DNA of 64,000 bases from JAYYZW01 sp965217605 (GTDB taxonomy: Bacteria; Pseudomonadota; Gammaproteobacteria; Ga0077536), in contig CBDCJB010000017.1 of assembly GCA_965217605.1 (NCBI GenBank), positions 335,483-399,482 on the forward strand, read 5' to 3'. Of the stretch, positions 18,168 to 26,444 are shown in pieces; positions within the stretch are counted from its first letter, which is position 1; each line of letters starts with the position of its first letter. Made by a program: the position numbers and the translations under genes. Below the pieces are notes generated by a model that saw nothing but the letters and a program-made list of their open reading frames with translations, was not told the origin of the DNA and made no database searches.

Positions 18168-19256
18168 ATGTCGTTCGACAATATGGCGCACCTAAAACGC
18201 GCCGAAGCACGACACGATGCGCAGGACATTCGCAAGACCGCGATCGACCCGAATTTCTGGTACCCGATTGCCCGCTCCAGGGACGTAAAACGCGGCAAGA
18301 CCGCGCCTGTGACCTTCGCCGGCGACCCGATCGTGCTCATACGCGCCGAGTCCGGTGAATTGTTCGCCCTCGAAGACCGTTGCGCACATCGTCAGATCCC
18401 GCTCCATCACGGCGTCGTACGCGCCACGACCATAAAGTGCGCCTATCATGGCTGGGAATATGACGCCAATGGAAAATGCTTAAGCGTTCCCTATATCGAT
18501 ACCTGCGAAATGCAGCCGAACAACGTGCGCCATTATCCGTCGCGCGAAGCCTACGGTTTGATCTTCATTTTCCCGGGTGAGGCGGCGCTCGCACAATCGC
18601 GTCCCTTTCCCATGGTCCCGTCCGCCGACGACCGGAATTACAAGACACGCTATCTCGATCGCCGGGTCGACTGTCACTATTCGTTCATGCATGAGAACTT
18701 GATGGATATGAACCATCAGTTTTTACACCGGCGTTTGATGGGTGGCATCCGCACGATCTTTCTTGGCATGCGTCACGGGGACAGTTGGATCGAAGCGGAT
18801 TACTCCTTCAAGCGTGCGGCGGGAAAGCAACCCTTGGGTGAGATGTTCATGCTGGGCAAACGGCCGAAAGCGGAAGTCGGCGAACGGGATCTGATGACGA
18901 TACGGACGGAATATCCTTACCAGACGCTCAAGTTTTGGACTGCTGGAAGCACCGAGCCCGCGCTCGACTTGTGGAACGTCTATATTCCGCTCGACCGGGC
19001 GCAATGCGTCAACCATACCTTCGGGTTGATGATGATACGCCGGCCGCGTTTACCCGGCGTGATCGAACTGTTCTGGCCGTTCATCGTATGGTTTACGAAC
19101 GGTATTTTTGCCGAGGATCGCTGGATCTGCGAGTTGGAGCAGGCGGCTTTCGACGCGCAGGGGGCGGATTGGAACCAAGAGATCTTTCCCGCTATCCGAG
19201 GGTTGCGCAAAGTTCTGGTCGAAAACGGTATCCCGATGCCGGAGGATCAGGTCTAG
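18168..19256 (+). CDS. Rieske non-heme iron oxygenase, terminal oxygenase component
   Basis: 362-aa aromatic-ring-hydroxylating or O-demethylase type oxygenase. I chose the ATG at 18168 because GGGGAGG lies 5-6 bp upstream; a TTG eight codons earlier is less likely. The Rieske cluster ligands are C72, H74, C91 and H94 (CAHRQ and CAYHGW). The mononuclear iron ligands are likely H183 and H187 in MNHQFLH with an acidic partner later. It resembles vanillate demethylase/pheophorbide oxygenase-type single-subunit enzymes. No reductase gene is adjacent, so the electron donor is elsewhere. The IS630 element ends 48 bp upstream and may have changed its promoter. Confidence 0.85.
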   Translation: MSFDNMAHLKRAEARHDAQDIRKTAIDPNFWYPIARSRDVKRGKTAPVTFAGDPIVLIRAESGELFALEDRCAHRQIPLHHGVVRATTIKCAYHGWEYDANGKCLSVPYIDTCEMQPNNVRHYPSREAYGLIFIFPGEAALAQSRPFPMVPSADDRNYKTRYLDRRVDCHYSFMHENLMDMNHQFLHRRLMGGIRTIFLGMRHGDSWIEADYSFKRAAGKQPLGEMFMLGKRPKAEVGERDLMTIRTEYPYQTLKFWTAGSTEPALDLWNVYIPLDRAQCVNHTFGLMMIRRPRLPGVIELFWPFIVWFTNGIFAEDRWICELEQAAFDAQGADWNQEIFPAIRGLRKVLVENGIPMPEDQV

Positions 19257-19295
19257 CCGGTCGCACGCACGCTCGTAGCTTGGCCGGCGGCGTGC

Positions 19296-19661
19296 TCAGC
19301 TAATCGTGTCGTTGATCGCGCGCAGGCGCTTGGCCATGAGGCGCATCACCTGCAGCGCAAAATAGGGCGTCTGCTGAACGAGGAAGGCGAATCGCCGTTC
19401 GTCTACCGCAGCCAACTTACACGCCGTTTTCGCTTTTGCGGTTGCGCTGCGCGGCTCGTCGTCGATCAATGCCATCTCCCCGAACATCTCGCCCGCCAGG
19501 ATCGTGTCGATCTCGGCGTCACGCAGGCTCAGGCTCACCGCGCCTTCGATGACCACGTACATCTTGTCGCCGCGCTCGCCTTCGGCGAACACGATATCGC
19601 CCGCGGCATATTCACCGAGGTCTTTTTCTTTGTGGAAAAGACTGAGGAGATCCATATTCAC
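19296..19661 (-). CDS. Stand-alone cyclic-nucleotide-binding-domain protein
   Basis: 121-aa protein consisting only of a cNMP-binding domain. The beta-barrel and phosphate-binding cassette are visible: YAAGDIVFAEGERGDKMYVVIEGAV, then AGEMFGEMALIDDEPRSATAKA, where GEMALI-x-RSAT is the classic cassette. There is no DNA-binding HTH, kinase or channel segment. It might sense cAMP or another ligand and act on a partner. It is transcribed away from hemF and is divergent from no obvious partner gene. Confidence 0.85.
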   Translation of the reverse strand: MNMDLLSLFHKEKDLGEYAAGDIVFAEGERGDKMYVVIEGAVSLSLRDAEIDTILAGEMFGEMALIDDEPRSATAKAKTACKLAAVDERRFAFLVQQTPYFALQVMRLMAKRLRAINDTIS

Positions 19662-19699
19662 CGTTCCTCATTCAGAGATTAGTACAGACACAGCATCGA

Positions 19700-20632
19700 T
19701 CACATCTCCAGCCAGTCGCGCGGTTGCAGAAAACGAGAATAAAGTTCCGCTTCGCGGCTTCCGGGTTCGGGATCGCAGGCATAGGACCACCGCACACGCG
19801 GAGGCAGCGACATCAGGATCGATTCCGTGCGGCCGCCGCTCTGAAGGCCGAATAAGGTGCCGCGATCGTATACCAGATTGAACTCTACATAGCGGCCGCG
19901 CCGATAAAGCTGAAATTCACGCTCCCGATCACCGTACGGCGTGTCGCGACGCCGTTCGATGATGGGGACGTAGGCTTGCGTGAAGTGTTCGCCGACGCTG
20001 CGCGTGAACGCGAAGCTCCGCTCGAATCCCCACTCGTTGAGATCGTCAAAAAAAAGCCCGCCGACGCCGCGTTGCTCGTTTCGGTGTGGAATGACGAAAT
20101 AGTCGTCGCACTGTTGCTTGAATCGCGGATAGACCGCGTCGCCGAATGCTTCGCAGGCGGCTCGGGCCGTGCGGTGCCATGCAACGGCATCGTCCTCGTA
20201 GCCGTAGTAGGGGGTCAGATCGAATCCACCGCCGAACCACCACACCGCGGGTTCGCCGTCGCGTTCAGCAACGAAGAACCTGACGTTCGCATGCGCAGTA
20301 GGAACGTGGGGATTGAGTGGATGCACGACCACCGAAACGCCCATCGCACGAAAACGCCGTTGTGCGAGCTCCGGGCGCCGGCTCGTGGCCGCCGGCGGTA
20401 AGGCATCGCCCTCGACGTTCGAATAATTGACTCCGGCCTGTTCGAACACGGCGCCTTCATCGAGCACACGCGTGCATCCACCGCCACCCGCACCGGCATC
20501 ACGCTGCCAGATGTCTTCTCGAAATCGCTGGCCGCCATCGAGCTGGTTCAGGCATTCACAGATCGAGTCCTGCAGATCGCGCAGCCAGGACTCGACCTTG
20601 TCTATGTCGGTTGGTTCGATCGTCTCGATCAT
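19700..20632 (-). CDS. hemF: Oxygen-dependent coproporphyrinogen III oxidase
   Basis: Aerobic oxidative decarboxylation of coproporphyrinogen III to protoporphyrinogen IX in haem synthesis. From the ATG at 20632 the product is 310 aa, near the 299 aa of E. coli; an ATG 14 codons upstream is possible, but AAGGA precedes the inner ATG. Conserved blocks: GVNYSNVEGDALP, WWFGGGFDLTPYYGYEDDA, HRNEQRGVGGLFFDDLNEWG and YVEFNLVYDRGTLFGLQSGG. It is divergent from hisB. Confidence 0.96.
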   Translation of the reverse strand: MIETIEPTDIDKVESWLRDLQDSICECLNQLDGGQRFREDIWQRDAGAGGGGCTRVLDEGAVFEQAGVNYSNVEGDALPPAATSRRPELAQRRFRAMGVSVVVHPLNPHVPTAHANVRFFVAERDGEPAVWWFGGGFDLTPYYGYEDDAVAWHRTARAACEAFGDAVYPRFKQQCDDYFVIPHRNEQRGVGGLFFDDLNEWGFERSFAFTRSVGEHFTQAYVPIIERRRDTPYGDREREFQLYRRGRYVEFNLVYDRGTLFGLQSGGRTESILMSLPPRVRWSYACDPEPGSREAELYSRFLQPRDWLEM

Positions 20633-20727
20633 CGCATCATTCGCATCCTTATCTACGCAACTTATCAAACGCATGGCGACCTGTTAATGTACGCGCCCTT
20701 CGATTATGAATCACGGCCGAGCCGACG

Positions 20728-21321
20728 ATGGCTGAACGTACCGCCCACATCACGCGGGACACCAAGGAAACCCAGATCGCGATTACGCTCAATCTGGACG
20801 GCAGCGGCCGCGCCGATCTGAAGACCGGATTACCGTTCCTGGAACACATGCTCGAACAGCTCGCGCGCCACGGGGTGATCGACCTCAGCATCGAAGCGTT
20901 GGGGGATCTGGAGATCGACGCGCATCATACGGTCGAGGATATTGGTATCGCCATCGGCCAGGCCCTCGCACAAGCGGTCGGCGACAAGCGCGCGATTCGT
21001 CGCTACGGCCATGCTTACGTACCCCTGGACGAAGCGCTTTCGCGCGTCGTGATCGACTTGTCCGGCCGGCCCGGCTTGACTTACGAGATCGACTTTCCGC
21101 GCGCGCGGGTCGGTGAATTCGACGTTGACTTGTTCGGAGAATTTTTCCGCGGTTTCGTCAATCACGCGCAATGCACGCTGCACATCGACAATCTGCGCGG
21201 CCGTAACGCGCATCACATTATCGAAACGGTGTTCAAGGCGTTCGCGCGTGCGCTGCGCATGGCAGTCGAACGCGATCCAAGGATGGGAGACGAATTACCC
21301 TCGACTAAAGGCACGCTCTAG
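20728..21321 (+). CDS. hisB: Imidazoleglycerol-phosphate dehydratase
   Basis: Sixth step of histidine synthesis. The 197-aa monofunctional enzyme (no phosphatase domain as in enteric HisB) has the metal-binding motifs FLEHMLEQLARHG and DLEIDAHHTVEDIGIAIGQAL, plus HAQCTLHIDNLRGRNAHHIIE at the C-terminal half. Normally hisH follows immediately; here a 159-bp miniature element separates the two genes. Confidence 0.96.
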   Translation: MAERTAHITRDTKETQIAITLNLDGSGRADLKTGLPFLEHMLEQLARHGVIDLSIEALGDLEIDAHHTVEDIGIAIGQALAQAVGDKRAIRRYGHAYVPLDEALSRVVIDLSGRPGLTYEIDFPRARVGEFDVDLFGEFFRGFVNHAQCTLHIDNLRGRNAHHIIETVFKAFARALRMAVERDPRMGDELPSTKGTL

Positions 21322-21328
21322 GTATCTA

Positions 21329-21487
21329 GTGCCCTGTCCCGCAAATAACTTCCATAATTCGCTGGCCTTTTTCGCCCCTGGCGGCGTTGCTTCTCCTTGT
21401 GTAGAGCCCGCTCATAAGCGTCGTCGCGCCTTGCCAGCGACGAAAAATCCGCCGCCAACTACGAAAGTTATTTGCGGGACAGGGCAC
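21329..21487. mobile_element. Miniature element (MITE) related to the IS630 in this window
   Basis: 159-bp element bounded by TA at 21327-21328 and 21488-21489 in CTAG context. Perfect 23-bp terminal inverted repeats begin GTGCCCTGTCCCGCAAATAA. The ends match the left end of the IS630 element at 16957 at about 22 of the first 26 positions. No coding capacity. It lies between hisB and hisH and touches the hisH start region. Confidence 0.9.
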
Positions 21488-21489
21488 TA

Positions 21490-22146
21490 GTGGTGTCGAC
21501 TGTAGCCGTCGTCGATTACGGAGGCAGTAACCTCCGCTCGGTCGCCAAGGCGCTGGAAACCGTAGCGCGTGGCCGTCATCGCGTCACGGTCAGCGATGAT
21601 GCCGAGGTCATCCGGGCTGCCGAGCGCGTGGTCTTTCCGGGTCAAGGCGCGCTCGGCGATTGCATGGGGCGGCTGGCCGACTGCGGATTGATCGACGTCA
21701 TCAGCGAGTGCGCGCGCACCCGTCCTTTTTTCGGCATCTGTTTGGGGCTGCAGTCGCTGATGCCGTTCAGCGAGGAAGATGGCGGCACCGTGGGTCTCGG
21801 TCTGTACGAGGGCCGCGTCGTGCGATTCCCCGACCGGTCTCCGCCGGCGCCGGACGGCACGCCGCGCAAGGTGCCACACATGGGCTGGAATCAAGTGCAG
21901 TGGACACGCTCGCACCCCGTGACCGCGGGCATCGCCACCGCGACCCGTTTCTATTTCGTGCACAGCTATTTCGTGGCGCCTGCCGATCCGCGCCTGACCC
22001 AGGGGTCGACCGATTACATCGGAGAATTCACTGCCGCGCTCAGCGAAGGCTGCGTATTCGCGACGCAATTCCACCCCGAAAAGAGCGCCGCTCCCGGGCT
22101 CAAATTATTGGAAAACTTCCTGGCTTGGGACGGTGTGGGGGAATAA
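21490..22146 (+). CDS. hisH: Imidazole glycerol phosphate synthase, glutaminase subunit
   Basis: Class I glutamine amidotransferase that supplies ammonia to HisF. From the GTG at 21490 the product is 218 aa (a second GTG follows directly). The nucleophile is C84 in FGICLGLQSLM, and the His/Glu of the triad are in TQFHPEKSAAPGLKLL. The native upstream region has been replaced by the miniature element at 21329-21487, so its ribosome binding now depends on the element's terminal sequence (GGGACAGGG is the only purine-rich stretch). hisA, hisF and hisIE do not follow. Confidence 0.93.
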   Translation: MVSTVAVVDYGGSNLRSVAKALETVARGRHRVTVSDDAEVIRAAERVVFPGQGALGDCMGRLADCGLIDVISECARTRPFFGICLGLQSLMPFSEEDGGTVGLGLYEGRVVRFPDRSPPAPDGTPRKVPHMGWNQVQWTRSHPVTAGIATATRFYFVHSYFVAPADPRLTQGSTDYIGEFTAALSEGCVFATQFHPEKSAAPGLKLLENFLAWDGVGE

Positions 22147-22149
22147 ATG

Positions 22150-22242
22150 GGGAATAAATGGGGTCGGTGTTAATTAACGTTACGGAAAAATGGGGTCATC
22201 GAGGTAATCGCACGTTAATTAACACCGACCCCATTTATTCCC
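22150..22242. repeat. GGGGTC-type inverted repeat between hisH and purD
   Basis: Perfect 31-bp inverted arms at 22150-22180 and 22212-22242 around a 31-bp loop; arm core AATGGGGTCGGTGTTAATTA. A second AATGGGGTC occurs in the loop, and a shorter related palindrome is at 44632-44660. The right arm contains the end of purD including its stop. It lies between two convergent genes and could act as a structured 3' end for both transcripts, though no T-tract follows. Confidence 0.85.
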
Positions 22243-23515
22243 GCGCGATCGCCCGGTAACCGATATCGCGCCGATAGAACATTCCCGCCCAGCCGATTCC
22301 GTCGACCCGGCGATAGGCAGCAAGCCGGGCGTCGCTGACGCGTTCGCCGAGACCGACGACACATAGCACGCGGCCGCCGTTTGTGACACAGCGGCCCGCG
22401 TCCAGCCGCGTACCGGCATGAAAGACACGCGACGAGGCGTCGTCATCCGCGTCCAGGCCATTGATCACCGCGCCTTTGTCGCAGGCGCCGGGATAACCGC
22501 CCGCGGCCAATACCACGCCGAGTGCCGCGCGTGAGTCCCAGTCGAGGGTCAGCGATTCCGCGTCACCATCCAAGACTTGAAGGCAGGCCGAAACCAGATC
22601 CGTGTTCAAGCGCATCAATATCGGTTGCGTTTCAGGATCGCCCAAGCGGCAATTGAATTCGAGCACCTTCGGCGTGCCGTCGCGATCGATCATGACGCCG
22701 GCATAGAGAAAGCCCTGGTACGGCCGCCCTTCGCGATGCATGCCTTCCAGCGTCGGTGCGATCACGGTCTGCATGATGCGCGCGTGCATCGCGGCGTCGA
22801 TTACGGGCGCCGGCGAGTACGCGCCCATGCCCCCGGTGTTCGGCCCGCGATCGCCCGCGTCCCGGGCCTTATGGTCCTGCGAGGAGGCGAAAGGAATAGC
22901 GGTCCGCCCGTCGGTCATGCAAATGAAGCTGGCTTCTTCGCCGTCTAGAAATTCTTCCACCACGACGCGGGTCCCAGCGTCGCCAAAGGCGTTGTCGGCC
23001 AACATCGCCGTCGCGGCCGCCCGCGCCTGTTCATGGTCGGCGGCTACGATCACGCCCTTGCCGGCCGCCAGCCCGTCGGCTTTGACCACCATCGGCGCCG
23101 GCTGTGCGTCGATATAGTCCAGCGCGGCCTGAAGTTGATCGAAGGATGCGTAACGGGCGGTCGGGATGCCGTGGCGTTGCAAAAAGTCCTTGGTAAAGGA
23201 TTTGGAGGCCTCGAGGATGGCCGCCTTACGGTTCGGTCCGAAACATTTGCGGCCCTTATCGCCGAACGCGTCGACGATGCCGGCGACCAACGGCGCTTCC
23301 GGGCCGACAATGCTGAGCTCGATCGATTCTTCGGCCGCAAACCGCACGAGCGCGTCGATGTCGTCTGCCACGATATCAATATTGCGAACACCCGTCTCAA
23401 CGGCCGTGCCGGCGTTGCCCGGAGCGCAAAGTACTTCCGCGACCAACGGCGATTGCGCGCATTTCCATGCCAGGGCATGCTCGCGCCCGCCGCCGCCGAT
23501 GATGAGGACCCGCAC
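22235..23515 (-). CDS. purD: Phosphoribosylamine-glycine ligase
   Basis: ATP-grasp ligase for the second step of purine synthesis. From the GTG at 23515 the product is 426 aa; it begins VRVLIIGGGGREHALAWK, the family N-terminus. ATP-grasp blocks KADGLAAGKGVIVA, VVEEFLDGEEASFICMTDG and RLGDPETQPILMRL are intact. The end RDIGYRAIARE is family-like and is followed at once by a stop supplied by the inverted repeat at 22212-22242. The start lies about 1 bp past the purH stop. Confidence 0.95.
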   Translation of the reverse strand: MRVLIIGGGGREHALAWKCAQSPLVAEVLCAPGNAGTAVETGVRNIDIVADDIDALVRFAAEESIELSIVGPEAPLVAGIVDAFGDKGRKCFGPNRKAAILEASKSFTKDFLQRHGIPTARYASFDQLQAALDYIDAQPAPMVVKADGLAAGKGVIVAADHEQARAAATAMLADNAFGDAGTRVVVEEFLDGEEASFICMTDGRTAIPFASSQDHKARDAGDRGPNTGGMGAYSPAPVIDAAMHARIMQTVIAPTLEGMHREGRPYQGFLYAGVMIDRDGTPKVLEFNCRLGDPETQPILMRLNTDLVSACLQVLDGDAESLTLDWDSRAALGVVLAAGGYPGACDKGAVINGLDADDDASSRVFHAGTRLDAGRCVTNGGRVLCVVGLGERVSDARLAAYRRVDGIGWAGMFYRRDIGYRAIARE

Positions 23516-23516
23516 C

Positions 23517-25091
23517 TTAGTGTCTGAAATGGCGCTCGCCAGTGAACACCATCGCAATGCCGTGCTGATCGGCGGCCGCGATCACTTCGTCGTCGCGCAT
23601 CGACCCGCCCGGTTGCACGACCGCGCAGATCCCCACCTCCGCCGCGGCATCGATGCTGTCACGAAATGGAAAGAACGCATCGGAGGCCATGACCGCGCCG
23701 GCGACCTCGAGATTTTCATCGGCCGCCTTGAGTGCGGCGATGCGGGCGCTGTATACCCGGCTCATCTGCCCGGCGCCGATTCCTACCGTGCGTCGGCCAC
23801 GCGCATAAACGATGGCATTGGATTTGACGCAGGCCACGACGCGCCAGGCGAAGATCATGTCGCGCAGTTCTGCGGCTGACGGCGCCCTCTGCGTTACGGT
23901 TTTGAGCGCGCCGGCGCCCGTCGCCTGTGCGGCGATGTCGCGATCTTGCACCAACAAACCGCTCATCACCCGCTTGTACTCGATCTGTCGAATGGCCTCG
24001 CGCGGCCAGGCCCCGATGGCGAGAACGCGAATGTTTTCTTTGCCGGCGAGCACCGTCAAAGCGTCGTCGTCGACCGCGGGTGCGGCGATCACTTCGACGA
24101 ACTGACGATCGATGATGGTCTGCGCCAGATCGGCTGCCAAATTCCGGTTCAAGGCGATGATGCCGCCGAAAGCCGACGTCGGATCGGTGGCGTACGCGAG
24201 CTCGTAGGCGGTCGCGATGTCGTTTGCCTCCGCTACGCCGCATGGATTGGCGTGTTTGACGATACAGCAGGCGGCGGCATGGAATGAGCGCACGCAATCG
24301 AGCGCGGCGTCGGTGTCAGCGATGTTGTTATAGGACAGTTCCTTGCCTTGCAACTGCGAGGCGCCGGCGATGGTGCCGCGCTGTATGTCGTTTTCAATGT
24401 AAAACCCCGCCTGCTGATGCGGATTCTCGCCGTAGCGCAGATCTTGCTGCTTGCGGAAACGCAGGCTCAGGACTTCGGGCAACCGAACCTCGGTCGATCC
24501 GGAGCGCGACGTCAGGAAGGCGCTGATCGCGTGGTCGTAATCGGCGGTGTGCCGGAAGGCCTTGGTCGCGAGTCGCTCACGCAGGTCTGGCGACACAGTC
24601 CCGCCGGATTCCAATTCATCCAGAAGCATTCCGTAATCGCCAGGGTCGCAAACGACCGCGACGAATTCATGGTTCTTTGCGGCCGCGCGTATCATCGTCG
24701 GTCCGCCGATATCGATATTTTCGATCGCATCAGCAAGCGTCACACCGCTCTTGGCAATCGTCTTCTCGAATGGATAGAGGTTGACCACGACGAGGTCGAT
24801 CAGATCGATGCCCTGCTCCCGCAGGACCTTATCGTCGACGCCGCGCCGTGCGAGGATTCCGCCGTGAATCTTAGGGTGTAGCGTCTTGACGCGGCCGTCC
24901 ATGATCTCGGGGAAACCGGTGTGATCGGATACCTCGGTTACGGGGACAACGGCCTCGCGTATCGCCGCTGCCGAGCCACCCGTCGAGAGCATGTCGATGC
25001 CCAGCCGGTTCAAGCCGCGTGCGAATTCCTCGAGTCCGGTTTTATCCGAAACGCTGATCAGCGCGCGTGCGACCTTTGCCCGGCCTGCCAT
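23517..25091 (-). CDS. purH: Bifunctional AICAR transformylase / IMP cyclohydrolase
   Basis: Catalyses the last two steps of IMP synthesis. The 524-aa protein has an N-terminal MGS-like cyclohydrolase domain (ALISVSDKTGLEEFARGL) and a C-terminal transformylase domain with KHANPCGVA, KSNAIVYARGRRTVGIGAGQ and the end ASDAFFPFRDSID. Length and order are normal. It sits between fis and purD in the standard gammaproteobacterial order. Confidence 0.97.
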   Translation of the reverse strand: MAGRAKVARALISVSDKTGLEEFARGLNRLGIDMLSTGGSAAAIREAVVPVTEVSDHTGFPEIMDGRVKTLHPKIHGGILARRGVDDKVLREQGIDLIDLVVVNLYPFEKTIAKSGVTLADAIENIDIGGPTMIRAAAKNHEFVAVVCDPGDYGMLLDELESGGTVSPDLRERLATKAFRHTADYDHAISAFLTSRSGSTEVRLPEVLSLRFRKQQDLRYGENPHQQAGFYIENDIQRGTIAGASQLQGKELSYNNIADTDAALDCVRSFHAAACCIVKHANPCGVAEANDIATAYELAYATDPTSAFGGIIALNRNLAADLAQTIIDRQFVEVIAAPAVDDDALTVLAGKENIRVLAIGAWPREAIRQIEYKRVMSGLLVQDRDIAAQATGAGALKTVTQRAPSAAELRDMIFAWRVVACVKSNAIVYARGRRTVGIGAGQMSRVYSARIAALKAADENLEVAGAVMASDAFFPFRDSIDAAAEVGICAVVQPGGSMRDDEVIAAADQHGIAMVFTGERHFRH

Positions 25092-25092
25092 C

Positions 25093-25359
25093 CTATTTGT
25101 TGTTCAATCCGTATTTGTGCAGCTTTTTGCGCAAGGTCGCACGGTTAATGCCGAGAACCTGGGCCGCTCTGGAGATGTTGCCGCGCGTTTCACGCATGAC
25201 GATCTCGAGCAACGGTTGTTCGACCTGCCGCACAACGAGCTCGTAGAGTTGAGCCGGTGGCTGGCCCTTCAGATCAGCGAAATATCGGTCCAATGACCGC
25301 TTGACCAGCGCCGTCAACGGCTGTTCGCCGTCCCGATTTTCGGAGCGCGAAGCGCTCAT
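25093..25359 (-). CDS. fis: Fis family nucleoid-associated DNA-binding protein
   Basis: 88-aa Fis homologue. The C-terminal helix-turn-helix NISRAAQVLGINRATLRKKL is nearly identical to that of E. coli Fis. The N-terminal dimerisation part (LTALVKRSLDRYFADL) is family-typical. It overlaps the dusB stop by 4 bp, matching the widespread dusB-fis operon, and is followed by purH with 1 bp. Confidence 0.96.
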   Translation of the reverse strand: MSASRSENRDGEQPLTALVKRSLDRYFADLKGQPPAQLYELVVRQVEQPLLEIVMRETRGNISRAAQVLGINRATLRKKLHKYGLNNK

Positions 25360-26333
25360 GCGGCGTATTCCAAAGCGAACGGTGCCCGCAAGGCATCGAT
25401 GAAGTCGAGTTGCTCGCGGGCCACGTCGATGCGGTTGAATTCAGTTCGATAACGATGCCCGGCGGGGATCGCACTGAAGTACCAACCGATGTGCTTGCGC
25501 GCGATGCGCGCGCCTGCGTCCTCGCCATAATGGACGTGGAGCGCGGCCAGGTGATCGTAGGCAACCTTCAAACGCTCGCCGGTGTCCGGCGGTCGCGTGA
25601 CAGCGCCGGCCAAGGCCGCCTTGATCTGCGCAAAGATCCACGGATTGCCGTGCGCCGCGCGTCCGATCATGAGTCCGTCCGCGCCGGTCCGATCGAGCAC
25701 CGTCAGCGCTTGCGCAGGACTGTCGACGTCGCCGTTGGCGATGACGGGAATCGAGGCTCGCCGCTTGATCGACGCGATGGTGTCGTATTCGGCCGAGCCG
25801 CGGTATCCGCAGGCGCGCGTGCGCCCATGCACGGCGATGGCAGCAATGCCGCAATCCTCGGCGATCTGGGCGATGCGAACGCCATTGCGGTGGGCCGGAT
25901 CCCAACCCGTCCGCATCTTCAGGCTCACCGGCACCCGGACCGCCTTGCAGACGGCGGTCAGGATCCGCCGAACGAGCGCTTCGTCGCGGAGCAAGGCGGA
26001 GCCAGCGAGTTTGTTACAGACTTTCTTCGCCGGACAGCCCATATTGATGTCGATGATGTCGGCGCCTGTGTTTTCGGCGCGCTCAGCGCACTCGGCGATC
26101 AGTTCGGGGTCGGCGCCCGCGATCTGTACGACGTGCGGGCGCGGTTCGCCGCTGAAATCGAGCCGCCGTTGAGTCTTCTCGGTGTGCCACAGTTCAGATC
26201 GCGCCGCGATCATTTCCGCAATCGTATAGTCTGCGCCGAAACGCCGACACAAGCGTCTGAACGGCCGATCGCTCACGCCCGCCATGGGCGACAGGATCAC
26301 GGGGCAATCGAATGCATGGCGGCCGATTTTCAT
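25356..26333 (-). CDS. dusB: tRNA-dihydrouridine synthase B
   Basis: FMN-dependent reduction of uridines in the tRNA D-loop. The 325-aa TIM-barrel protein has the N-terminal MAGVSDRPFRRLCRRFGAD and the active-site segment INMGCPAKKVCNKLAGSALL with the catalytic cysteine in GCPAKKV. The later VHGRTRACGYRGSAEYD and GADGLMIGRAAHGNPW blocks are intact. Coupled to fis by overlap. Confidence 0.95.
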   Translation of the reverse strand: MKIGRHAFDCPVILSPMAGVSDRPFRRLCRRFGADYTIAEMIAARSELWHTEKTQRRLDFSGEPRPHVVQIAGADPELIAECAERAENTGADIIDINMGCPAKKVCNKLAGSALLRDEALVRRILTAVCKAVRVPVSLKMRTGWDPAHRNGVRIAQIAEDCGIAAIAVHGRTRACGYRGSAEYDTIASIKRRASIPVIANGDVDSPAQALTVLDRTGADGLMIGRAAHGNPWIFAQIKAALAGAVTRPPDTGERLKVAYDHLAALHVHYGEDAGARIARKHIGWYFSAIPAGHRYRTEFNRIDVAREQLDFIDALRAPFALEYAA

Positions 26334-26444
26334 GATTGTTGTCGGACGATGTTGTTGATCGTTATTCGTCCGCGACGCTCGTCGCGCGAGGCCGATGATA
26401 GCCAGAATGTTTGTATCGAGAAAGAACCTTTGAGGCCTTCGCAG

